NCBI GenBank assembly: GCA_027382625.1
Contig: JAJKFJ010024253.1
Location: 1 to 16,640, forward strand
DNA: 16,640 nucleotides
Reading direction: 5' to 3'
DNA from: Tetmemena sp. SeJ-2015
Lineage: Eukaryota; Ciliophora; Spirotrichea; Sporadotrichida; Oxytrichidae
Shown: piece by piece, positions 9,601 to 16,089 of the stretch
How positions within the stretch are numbered: the stretch's first letter is position 1
Layout: every line of letters starts with the position of its first letter
Made by a program: the position numbers and the translations under genes
Notes under the pieces: generated by a model
The model's input: the letters and a program-made list of their open reading frames with translations, nothing else
Database searches by the model: none
What the model was told of the DNA's origin: nothing

Positions 9601-10069
9601 AAAATTGGGAACTAGTAATGGCTCATTTTTCTTGAAATGAGTCATCCATTAACGAGTGATAGTCTTGTCTAGAGTTGGCATAGCTTACAAGTTTCTTGAT
9701 TTGCTCTATCACTGAAATTGTTAAATTAAATAATGAGAATTTATTTTAAATTTAATCTTATTAATATGTGAAGGATGAAAAGTTTTCAACATTTATAAGT
9801 TCTTCCTCTGTGTAGGGTAAAACTTCAAACGAATCCTATTCTTGTCCGTCACCTAAAAATGCTATTCTTAAATAGGTAAAAAAACGGTGAAACCTAATTT
9901 TAAATAAAATCAAGAAATCTAGAAGCGAAGCTCCTCAAAAATATGCACAAACGTTAACTAGGTTCTTGTTTATTAGAGAAAAGATTTACTTACGCATTTA
10001 TTGAGCAACCACAGTTCCTAAAAGTCCCAGGATGGTTAGGGCCACCAGTCCAGTTTTCTTTCTTAACAT
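6606..10069 (-). CDS. Secreted PI-PLC X-like phosphodiesterase, in 14 MDSs
   Basis: Expected to cleave a phosphodiester in a lipid head group or related substrate outside the cell or in a vesicle. ATG 10069 opens a signal peptide (MLRKKTGLVALTILGLLGTV, cut near AQQ). Removing 13 pointer-flanked IESs and two introns yields 1326 nt, 441 residues. Visible domain marks in order are NITLPGVHNAGF (PLC-X catalytic His, usual form PGTHNS), YTIPKVLQLGARYLELRV (the GxRYLDLR strand), QEVQAFMNQNPGEIVILDI (the FL..NPxEIVILD helix-strand), and NIQVNILVIITFDSFKIG (last barrel strands). A Thr/Ser/Pro tail with a run of 15 Ser leads to TGA 6608-6606. The Glu to Asp-region GARYLELR has Glu where Asp is common. 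TAA/TAG serve as Gln throughout. The MDS order is linear, not scrambled. The overall call is strong; the 3-bp pointer joins are the weakest links. Confidence 0.85.
6830..7336. other. IES, about 507 bp, pointer ATATAT
   Basis: ATATAT at 6824-6829 and 7331-7336. Joining NIQVNI to LVIITFDSF is in phase and recreates the terminal barrel strands. A low-complexity pointer means the exact boundary is uncertain. Interior AT-rich, no gene. Confidence 0.6.
7575..7943. other. IES, about 369 bp, pointer AGT (tentative)
   Basis: ACT (minus AGT) at 7572-7574 and 7941-7943 joins YADDPNS to GSYPITTANF in phase. A 3-bp pointer could be chance, but the paralogue at 16070 keeps the SGTYPITTADF side, fixing the right-hand MDS edge close to here. 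Confidence 0.45.
8011..8063. other. IES, 53 bp, pointer TGGAGG
   Basis: CCTCCA (minus TGGAGG) at 8005-8010 and 8058-8063. Removal joins SIKNYGG to LFNTVTIKRTE in phase. Confidence 0.7.
8133..8248. other. IES, 116 bp, pointer AGTGC
   Basis: GCACT (minus AGTGC) at 8128-8132 and 8244-8248. Removal joins VLAQIVH to QNLDSAMILTSAF in phase. Confidence 0.65.
8295..8453. other. IES, 159 bp, pointer GAGTT
   Basis: AACTC (minus GAGTT) at 8290-8294 and 8449-8453. Removal joins DDNPLGV to ATSGLVSDTV in phase and bypasses a TGA just upstream of the second MDS. Confidence 0.7.
8476..8541. other. IES, 66 bp, pointer AAGCAA
   Basis: TTGCTT (minus AAGCAA) at 8470-8475 and 8536-8541. Removal joins EIVILDIKQ to DDNPLGV in phase. 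There is no GT at the left junction, so it is not a spliceosomal intron. Confidence 0.75.
8658..8838 (-). other. Germline intron of 181 nt holding an IES, 40 nt after removal
   Basis: Exon ...ATGCTCT|GTAATATC and ...TTTATTTAG|ATTACTTAA. Splicing joins PEFVML to YYLIEGFNVF in phase. Once the internal IES (8694-8834) is taken out, the intron is 40 nt. Confidence 0.65.
8694..8834. other. IES inside an intron, 141 bp, pointer TATCTAATT
   Basis: AATTAGATA (minus TATCTAATT) at 8685-8693 and 8826-8834. Direct MDS joining here is out of phase by one base, and only the combination with the GT...AG intron restores the frame. Confidence 0.65.
8933..8987. other. IES, 55 bp, pointer CAGT
   Basis: ACTG (minus CAGT) at 8929-8932 and 8984-8987. 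Removal joins EATFCPQ to YTIPKVLQLGARYLEL in phase. Confidence 0.7.
9086..9116. other. IES, 31 bp, pointer TAAATAAT
   Basis: ATTATTTA (minus TAAATAAT) at 9078-9085 and 9109-9116. Removal joins ALTHLINN to LKSFLSYTGF in phase. Confidence 0.65.
9188..9565. other. IES, 378 bp, pointer AGT, contains a kinase fragment
   Basis: ACT (minus AGT) at 9185-9187 and 9563-9565. Removal joins NITLPG to VHNAGF, recreating the PLC-X catalytic motif across the junction, which is strong support despite the 3-bp pointer. Most of the interior is occupied by a kinase-like reading frame on the + strand. Confidence 0.7.
9249..9490 (+). pseudogene. Protein-kinase fragment nested in an IES
   Basis: The + strand reads VKLESKFCDTIKVL, then LTDLARGVMELHELGFRDLK, then PENIMI and RVILIDSNQ. 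This is the kinase C-lobe from helix E through the catalytic loop to the DFG region. HRD appears as FRD, with two residues apparently missing between GF and RD, and DFG as DSN, while the KPEN Asn is kept. Gln is encoded by TAG before LTAILTD and at the end. There is no start or stop belonging to a complete kinase, and DNA on both sides is AT-rich. It is either one MDS of another gene lodged in this IES or a decayed copy; the altered catalytic residues favour decay. The reverse strand is also open but looks like the antisense shadow. Confidence 0.6.
9627..9645. other. Tiny IES, 19 bp, pointer ATGA
   Basis: TCAT (minus ATGA) at 9623-9626 and 9642-9645. Without removal the frame SRQDYHSLMDD ends at a TGA; with removal it continues SLMDEPLLVPNFGYYTIRNI in phase. 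The site sits within a foldback: 9617-9628 pairs perfectly with 9635-9650 once the TCAT at 9642-9645 is skipped. Confidence 0.55.
9718..9780. other. IES, 63 bp, pointer TTTCA
   Basis: TGAAA (minus TTTCA) at 9713-9717 and 9776-9780. Removal joins LINVENFS to VIEQIKKLVSY. At 63 bp the segment keeps the frame open even if retained; its AT-richness and Asn/Gln/Ile content argue that it is eliminated. Confidence 0.5.
9853..9993 (-). other. First intron, 141 nt in germline
   Basis: Donor ATGC|GTAAGTAAATC follows the signal peptide, and acceptor CATTTTTAG|GTGACGG precedes exon 2. Splicing gives AQQMR joined to DGQEQDSFEVLPY in phase. A TAGGT direct repeat at 9873-9877 and 9959-9963 would define an 86-bp IES within it (9878-9963), leaving a 55-nt intron. 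Confidence 0.5.
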
Positions 10070-10145
10070 TTGAATATAGTTATTATAAATTAAATCAACT
10101 TAGTTAATCTACTATCCAATTATTTCAGAAAGCTTTATTAAAGAA

Positions 10146-10271
10146 TTTAAATTATAACTCTTTACATAGGATAATAACTGATTTTCTAATTCAGTACGAT
10201 AAGTGCTGTTTTAAGAAATTGATTATTAATTATATTCCTAAAATTTTACTTTACTTTAAATTATAACTCTT
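10146..10271. repeat. 17-bp direct repeats flanking a 92-bp unit
   Basis: TTTAAATTATAACTCTT is at 10146-10162 and, identically, at 10255-10271. The enclosed 92 bp contains the 80-bp dispersed repeat (10166-10245). The arrangement suits an IES with a long pointer, or an insertion with target duplication. It lies 77 bp upstream of the phosphodiesterase ATG. Confidence 0.7.
10166..10245 (+). repeat. 80-bp dispersed repeat, copy 1
   Basis: About 95% identical to the reverse complement of 16321-16395, apart from a 4-bp insertion (CGAT after CAGTA). Shared core: ATAGGATAATAACTGATTTT, AAGTGCTGTTTTAAGAAATT. No coding potential seen. Confidence 0.8.
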
Positions 10272-10680
10272 CGAAATTGAAAAAGTAAATTGGCACTGTG
10301 ATAAACAATTCAAGAACTCATTCAAAGCAATTTGTAACTTGGTTTAAATGATTTCTAAATTCGAGTTTAAAATTTCTACTAATGTTCTAACTCCATTACT
10401 TCATATTATGAAGCAGTTCAGAAGTTTTATAACTTGTTATTATAACTTATTCCAGAAATAATTTACTCATAACTTAATTTGCGAGGGAAAATAAAGAGGG
10501 GAGGCTTAAAATGAGTCTCCAATTTTATATGATAACAATTTTTTGAAGTTTTTAATTTATATAATTCTTAGTATTTTAATTTCTTCCTTGGAGTATTTTT
10601 AAAAATTATTATTCTTAAAATTTATCTAAAAATGAGGCTGCATTTTAATTTTGAATTCAATTATTAGATAATTAAAGTCT
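10272..10680. other. AT-rich stretch, nothing recognised
   Basis: No gene, RNA or repeat could be supported. Confidence 0.5.
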
Positions 10681-10690
10681 ATGACTCTTG

Positions 10691-11300
10691 ATTTGGCACC
10701 TAAGTTGGATTGGCTAGTGTGAATAAATAGCTGGTCATTACTCAATCACTCCTTCCCGATGAGTTTATCCCTATGGAACTAGTTTAGTAATCATTCTGTA
10801 AGTGGTGTTAATATGTAATGAAGAGGTGCGTGGATTGTGATAAGTCAAAGCAATACTAGATCAGTAGTTATTTCAAATTATTTGGTCTATTTCCTTGATT
10901 ATCATACCTTAAAAGAGTAATGATTGCAATTAAAATCATTAAGGGTGACCGTGCAATACTGCCTTATATTGATGGTGTCTAGTATGAGGAAATTAATTTA
11001 GAGCTTGACTTCTGTCCATTTTTTAAATAATGTCACTTGAAATTGACACACCCATAACCGTGGAGTTCTCAAATCTGACTATAAGGCCTTGGTCGCATTT
11101 TTCCACCTCACAGTTATACCAACCCCACTGAGGGCTTATAGGTTTAGCGTTGTCCAATCATATTAAAAACTCAGAGTGAGTGCTGGATTCAGCATTTACT
11201 AGTCCAATTTCACCCTGCTGATGAGATATAAGGTCATTCTTAAGAGTGGCGTCATGGCCTGACACTTGGGCAAAAATGGTGGTTAACCAAGTTACTGTTA
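10691..11300. repeat. GC-richer dispersed repeat, copy 2
   Basis: Diverged relative of 4281-4985, aligned best over the first 130 bp and again near TCGCATTTTTCCACC (copy 1: TTGCATTTCCCCTTTTGCC). On the + strand a frame around 10915-11080 reads KRVMIAIKIIKGDRAIL then GVQYEEINLEL, which resembles the VAIK strand and helix C of a kinase N-lobe; it ends at a TGA. On the minus strand a frame without TGA spans the whole block (DLRTPRLWVCQFQVTLFKKW, then TVTLNDFNCNHYSF). Only one can be real, and neither is convincing. The block has sharp GC edges like copy 1. Confidence 0.5.
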
Positions 11301-11607
11301 TATTTTACTTATGTCTTGAAAGATTAATAATTCCTATTGGGTCTTTATATAAATCTTGACTTCATATTAGAAATCACAAGCGAATATTCTTTATTAAAAA
11401 TGGCAAATACATATATAGAAATCAATTCCATTTTGAAATTAATACATTAAATTTATAATGATAAGTCTTCGTTTTTATAATATTACACATTTAATTATTG
11501 TTTGGAATTTAAATTTGTCTAAAAATTACTTATAAAAAGACACTTAAAACTCTGAAAATTAAATTTCTATCATAAAACTTAAAATTCAATAGTCGTTTAA
11601 TTAAATG
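11301..11607. other. AT-rich stretch, nothing firm
   Basis: A minus-strand frame free of TGA runs into this from the repeat, but its composition is that of random AT-rich DNA. Confidence 0.4.
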
Positions 11608-11688
11608 TCAATTATAACTTAATAAGGCTGTTTTATGATTCTTTGAATAAAAAAGATGTGAAATCTGTACTTCTTACCGTTCCCCCAT
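11608..11688 (-). CDS. Possible small gene start or first MDS
   Basis: ATG 11688 begins MGERQEVQISHLFYSKNHKT and ends at TGA 11610-11608, 26 residues with one TAA as Gln. CGGTAAGAAG right after the fourth codon resembles a splice donor, so only MGER may be exon. The ATG lies in the only GC-richer patch of this stretch. No family recognised. Confidence 0.2.
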
Positions 11689-12010
11689 TTTGAAAATAAA
11701 TAGCTTACATAGCAGAAGCTATAATAATCATTACCTTGCAAATAAATTCTTTTGAACAAAAAATATTGATATTCGAATTTTATGCATCTGAGAGCTCATT
11801 CAAATTAAATTTAAGTTAGAAAGATTACAAGTAGAAAGGAATTTAGATTATTCAAGATAAATAAGTTTGTGACTATATATGCTAAAAAAAGTATAGGATT
11901 TCTATAAGAATCCATTAAATAGGTTTATTTTCATCTAAGGAAATTATAAGGGTGAGAATGTAGTTTTGGAGAGAAAATCGTAGTAAGAAATTTAATAATA
12001 TATTTAATTT

Positions 12011-12420
12011 TCACAAGTGGTCTAATAAAATTAGCATAAATCTCGATTATTATTACTCATTCAGTCCCGATTTGGCAAAAAAAAAACCCGCAGTTTCTTC
12101 CTGCAAGACTTAGTAAAAGGTAAATTAACTTGTATTTTGTTAGCAATTAAGGTGGTACAGTAAGCACGCATAGTAGTCTTGAATAATAAAAAAACATTTT
12201 AAATCAAATAAACTAAACTTTGCAAATTGAAAGTTTCTGCAATTATAGGACTCTCTTCTTGAATCTCCTTTAGGATTAACCAATTTTTCCTTAAACTTAA
12301 ATAAGCAAGGTAACAGAGGAGGAAGCTCTCTTATTTTCAGTAAAATGAGGAACTTGACAATAATTGAAAATTTATGCTGAAACTATGATATCAAATGAGG
12401 AATCAGATAAATTTATAGAA
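12011..12420 (-). CDS. Possible coding region, unidentified
   Basis: A minus-strand frame is open from about 12440 to TGA 12013-12011 under the ciliate code. The better part is LKIRELPPLLPCLFKFKEKL followed by VNPKGDSRRESYNCRNFQFA; another GC-richer patch is LQEETAG near 12090. AT-rich parts between them would be IESs if the gene is real. No motif or start is seen. Confidence 0.25.
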
Positions 12421-12490
12421 AACAACGTTTTTTTCTTTGTTGCGCAATTCTTATTACTCTTTAAATTTAGAGTTAAAAATATTGAGAGTC

Positions 12491-12928
12491 ATGACGGAGA
12501 AGGAGGTGAGCATTAAAAAAAAAGCAAGAAAAACTTCCAAGACAACAAATCCTATAATAGCTTGAAAATATTTTTAGTTTCAGAATTTATGTACTTTTGA
12601 ACAAAATATTGAGAAGGATCATCACAATTAGAAAGTTGATCCCATCTCTATAAAACCTCTCGAAGGAGTCCTAGTCAGATAACTAACTACTCTAGATCAG
12701 ACAAAAAACACTTCTATTGAGAGATTGAGGCTTTATTTTTCATCATCTTTACCTTCATAAAATATGTTATGGCTGCCTAATTTATTTAAATGTTTAATGC
12801 TTTCATATGATCTCTAATTTAATACAACGCATTCACTCATTAATCCTCGATCTTAATTAAGTTTTGATTACTCTCGAGCAACTAATCATATTCTATCTAT
12901 AATAAATTTAACTAAGGCATCGTATTGA
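12491..12928 (+). CDS. Possible Lys-rich protein gene with one in-frame TGA
   Basis: ATG 12491 begins MTEKEVSIKKKARKTSKTTN and meets TGA at 12563-12565. The very same frame then continues with HHNQKVDPISIKPLEGVLVR, QLTTLDQTKN and SIERLRLYFSSSLPSQN to TGA 12926-12928. The basic start could be a nuclear-localisation type segment, but no domain is recognised. The TGA lies in an AT-rich stretch (about 12555-12610) that may be an in-phase IES; a candidate pointer is AAAT, giving KTTN joined to IEKDHH. TAA/TAG appear as Gln in HHNQKV and VRQL. The tail after 12760 is lower quality. Confidence 0.4.
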
Positions 12929-12929
12929 A

Positions 12930-14070
12930 TTTAATAAGTGAGTAAATTGTTTCTTTTATAATTTATTTTTATCTTTATTTTTATTCTCAGATCATTTCAA
13001 TATGCGAAAACATTCGATTTAAATTAAACTCAAGTTTATTATAATTGTTTTAAAATTGTTATCAGCTGAATCATGAATGATAATTTAGGGACCTTTAAAA
13101 AATAAGTAAAGTTAAATTATTATTTTGGCTCCAGAGTTATAAATCAAACTGCTACTTTTTGGAAGAAAAGAGAGATATATTTTTAAATAGGAAATCTTTA
13201 AATTAAAAAAAAATTTAGTAATTTTAATTTAAATCAGCAGCCTAAAATAGTGTCAGCTCCAAATAATTGCTCCCTAAATGAATTTTATTTTTAATTATGA
13301 ACTCCCTCCCATATTCAAGAAAAACACTTTTAAAAGCACTAATTTAATCAAAGAAAATAATTATTGCTTATAAATGCTCTGGAAGTAAATAATAATATTT
13401 AGAAATATACCTGAATAATTTTAAAAATTAATTCCAAATAAGTCGTCTAAATACCTACTTTACGTATCTCAATCTGAATTCTATAATTAGATAGAATTAA
13501 CTTTAAAAAGTAGAATTTGAACAATAAAAAAGATTTGCACTTTCAATAACAAAATAGGTAACTTTATTTTTATTTTTAGAATTAAGAATAAAAACTGACT
13601 GGGACAACTTAATTCTTATGTTTGTTAATTTTGTCATCTTAATTTAGGTATTTAAGAGATTATATTTTAGTTATAGAATGAGCTTATTTTAATATAACTA
13701 GCTCTTTGTTTTTTTAACCAATAATAGTTTTAAATTTAGCAACATAAAACGATTTCGAAAACTAATTTTCAGTTCAAATCTAAGTGATCCTGAGAGTCAA
13801 AAAGATTTAAAATTGTTTTTTATTCATTTACTTTTAAGAATGTTATAATATATAATGAATCATCATTAAATATTGTTTTTAAATGTCTAATTGATTAAAT
13901 TATTTAATTAAAATTTTAAAATAGTAAACATAATCATATTTAAAATATAAAGTGCTATATTTTAAAGAAATTTAAAATTTAATTAAACGAAAAAAAATAT
14001 TCATATTTCAATTATTAAAGCTAAGAAAATTAAATTAGTAACTTTCACAATATTTTGGAAGTTTAACTGA
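12930..14070. other. Long AT-rich stretch, nothing recognised
   Basis: Over 1.1 kb with AT content near the window maximum. No protein-like island, RNA gene or longer repeat found. Confidence 0.5.
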
Positions 14071-14074
14071 CTTC

Positions 14075-14251
14075 TCAACTCTTGGCTTGACAATTTAAAG
14101 CACTCTCTTGCTCGAGCTCAAGCTCAAGTTCAGAGAGCTCTCCCTTGCACTTAGTGCACAGAGCATCTTGTTTGGTTGCTGAACATTAGTTTAGCTTGTG
14201 TTTGCTTAGGTTTTTGCAATTGTTTCTTACTATAATTTCTAAGATCTTCTA
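14075..14251 (-). CDS. Cys-rich C-terminal MDS of an unknown protein
   Basis: The minus strand reads RNNCKNLSKHKLNQCSATKQ, DALCTKCKGELS, ELELELEQESALNCQAKS and ends at TGA 14077-14075. CxxC with spaced Cys residues (NC..., QCSA, LCTKC, NC) resembles the cysteine-rich repeats common in ciliate surface proteins, which is only a resemblance. The block is GC-richer than its flanks, and TAA serves as Gln in LNQC. An in-frame TGA at 14254-14252 and lack of ATG mean the upstream part must come from another MDS or exon. The nearest upstream coding island on this strand is the phosphodiesterase paralogue at 15829-16086, but no link is shown. Confidence 0.5.
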
Positions 14252-14254
14252 TCA

Positions 14255-14990
14255 ATATTCTTTACTTGTGATACCAACATTTTATTAATTCAACCACCCC
14301 CATGAGATAATCTTAATAGAAAGCACTTAATAAACATTTTTATGAGAATATATATGAAACAGGAAACTAATTTTATTTTTTGTTAAAAATGTATGATTTT
14401 AAATTTGAAATTGAATTGGCAGAATTTGCTAATTACTGAAAGAAATTATTGATTTCTTAAAACTGTTAATGTCTGACTGAAAAGCTATGATTTGGTGTTG
14501 TCTGCTTTCAATAATATATTTTTAATTAAAAAAATAAAATTTTAAACAACTTTATATGAAGCAATTGAACTTTATAAATATGCCTTAATAAAAGTTTTCT
14601 AATTTAAATAGAGGTTGTAAATAGGTAATTCAAAGAAAATCTAGATAATTTGGAATTGAAATATTGAAGATAAAAACAACTTTTGAGTTGTTTTTAAAAA
14701 ATTTAATTTTATAAGGTGAAGCAAAAAATATTTTCAGTAATTTTCATATGGATGCGAAATAAGGTTAAGGACAAGAATTACATCAGTTTTAGCATTTATT
14801 ATATATAAGTTAAGGAACAAAAAGCTCTCACAAAAATCTTATCTTCGTTTTAATTAAAAATAGAAATTAAATTATCAGTGATAGGAAATCTTCAAATTGT
14901 ACACTCATATAATTTTCCAAAAAATAGAAACTATTATTTTAAAAACTCCTCAATGGAAATTCCCTCATATATTTTTTACCTCTTTAAAAA
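14255..14990. other. AT-rich stretch, nothing recognised
   Basis: No supported gene, RNA or repeat. Confidence 0.5.
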
Positions 14991-15065
14991 ATATAAAATG
15001 CAGACTGCAGATGAGCTGTAGTTGACAAGGGTTCTCATATTAAAATCTCAATCAGTATTGATAGA

Positions 15066-15122
15066 ATGGCTTCCAGCTTGCACCGCTTTTTAAAAGTTAC
15101 CGTAGAGTATAGCTTGAGACAG
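15066..15122 (+). CDS. Possible first exon ending at a splice donor, strand uncertain
   Basis: ATG 15066 begins MASSLHRFLKVTVEYSLRQ and is followed by a perfect donor-like CAG|GTAAGC. The surrounding patch (about 15000-15125) is GC-richer. Competing readings exist: a + strand frame MQTADELQLTRVL from 14999 ending at TGA 15114, and a minus-strand frame with STVTFKK and KLEAILSILIEIL that faintly recalls the TFDSFKIGLTQMII segment of the phosphodiesterase. I cannot decide between them. Confidence 0.25.
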
Positions 15123-15130
15123 GTAAGCTT

Positions 15131-15820
15131 AGAAAACATCAAAGGTCACAATCAAATAACTTATTTTACAAATATTATTTTTGAGTTAGGTGCTTTAAAT
15201 AACATGTAATCATTTTTCATTCAATTAATGGTTCAAATATGCAACAACCTGCATTAATTCTTTAAATTAAATTTCCCAGAAATATTCCTTTTTATTTTCA
15301 AAATTTATTATTTCTTATTGATGTGCTTTTGTAATTTTTCATTTCAATTAATTAGGAAATAAAGTTTAAGACAAAAAATTTATTAAAAGATACACCATAA
15401 GCATAAGTTGATTTAAAATATTTTAATATGCATAATTTTGAAATTATATTTGTCCAATTAAATAGAAGATTAAATTTTTTACTTGTTGAATCTTTATTTT
15501 CGAAAATTAAATAGAGAATAAAAATTGATTATATCAATATGAAAAAAAAATTTCATTTCATTTCATCACATAAAATCTATAGTAAACTTAAGCTCAATTT
15601 ATAAGTGAAAAAAATAATTCCTAGATTCTGTTATTAATCCAATAAAATTGAATTTCGTTGTTTATGCCTATCTTCACAAAGATGCTAAGTTATTGATTTG
15701 CAACACTACTTTTGCAAAAATATTTGAAGTAAGTAATTTCTTAAAATTCAAAATTTTTAAGGTCTATATCACATCGAATTAATAAATTTATGCATTACTG
15801 ATATTTAGGCATTATGCTTT
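15131..15820. other. AT-rich stretch, nothing recognised
   Basis: No supported gene, RNA or repeat. Confidence 0.5.
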
Positions 15821-15828
15821 TTTGATTG

Positions 15829-16086
15829 TTTGAATGTTGACATACTTATAAAGATTGGTGGAAGTACTATAGAAGCCAATGACGAACTATGAATTGGATA
15901 TGGTTGCCATTCCCGGAAGAATGGTGGGAGAGTAGTCAGGGCTTTAGTAGGGTCCGCGATAGTAAGAGCTAGTTTGCATGTAATTCCAAGTTTATTTGTA
16001 CCCATCGTTAAGTGGAGTTACATAAAAATCAGTGCTCAGGAAGTCAGCTGTGGTGATAGGGTAGGTGCCTGAGTCAAAAGACTATT
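15829..16086 (-). CDS. MDS of a paralogous PLC-like phosphodiesterase
   Basis: Reads SFDSGTYPITTADFLSTDFY, VTPLNDGYKQTWNYMQTSS and ends NLYKYVNIQ. The first 35 or so residues are about three-quarters identical to the phosphodiesterase segment at 7331-7574 (GSYPITTANFLSADVYVTPL, NAGYKTTWDYMQSSS); the second half is more diverged but ends in the matching YxYxNIQ. TAA and TAG stand for Gln (GYKQTW, SNSQFV), so the standard-code frame here is a shadow. Both paralogous MDSs have nearly the same edges. The remaining MDSs of this copy are not recognised in the window; the upstream ones would lie to the right. It may be a partial or incomplete gene. Confidence 0.75.
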
Positions 16087-16089
16087 TCA

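Noticed and set aside
11015..11460. Minus-strand frame of more than 150 codons without TGA
   Set aside because: With TGA as the only stop in AT-rich DNA, such lengths arise by chance. The residues look random over 11300-11460, so this part is not called a gene.
15805..16005. Minus-strand frame beginning MGTNKLGITCK
   Set aside because: Wrong frame. The paralogous phosphodiesterase frame with TAA/TAG as Gln matches 7331-7574.
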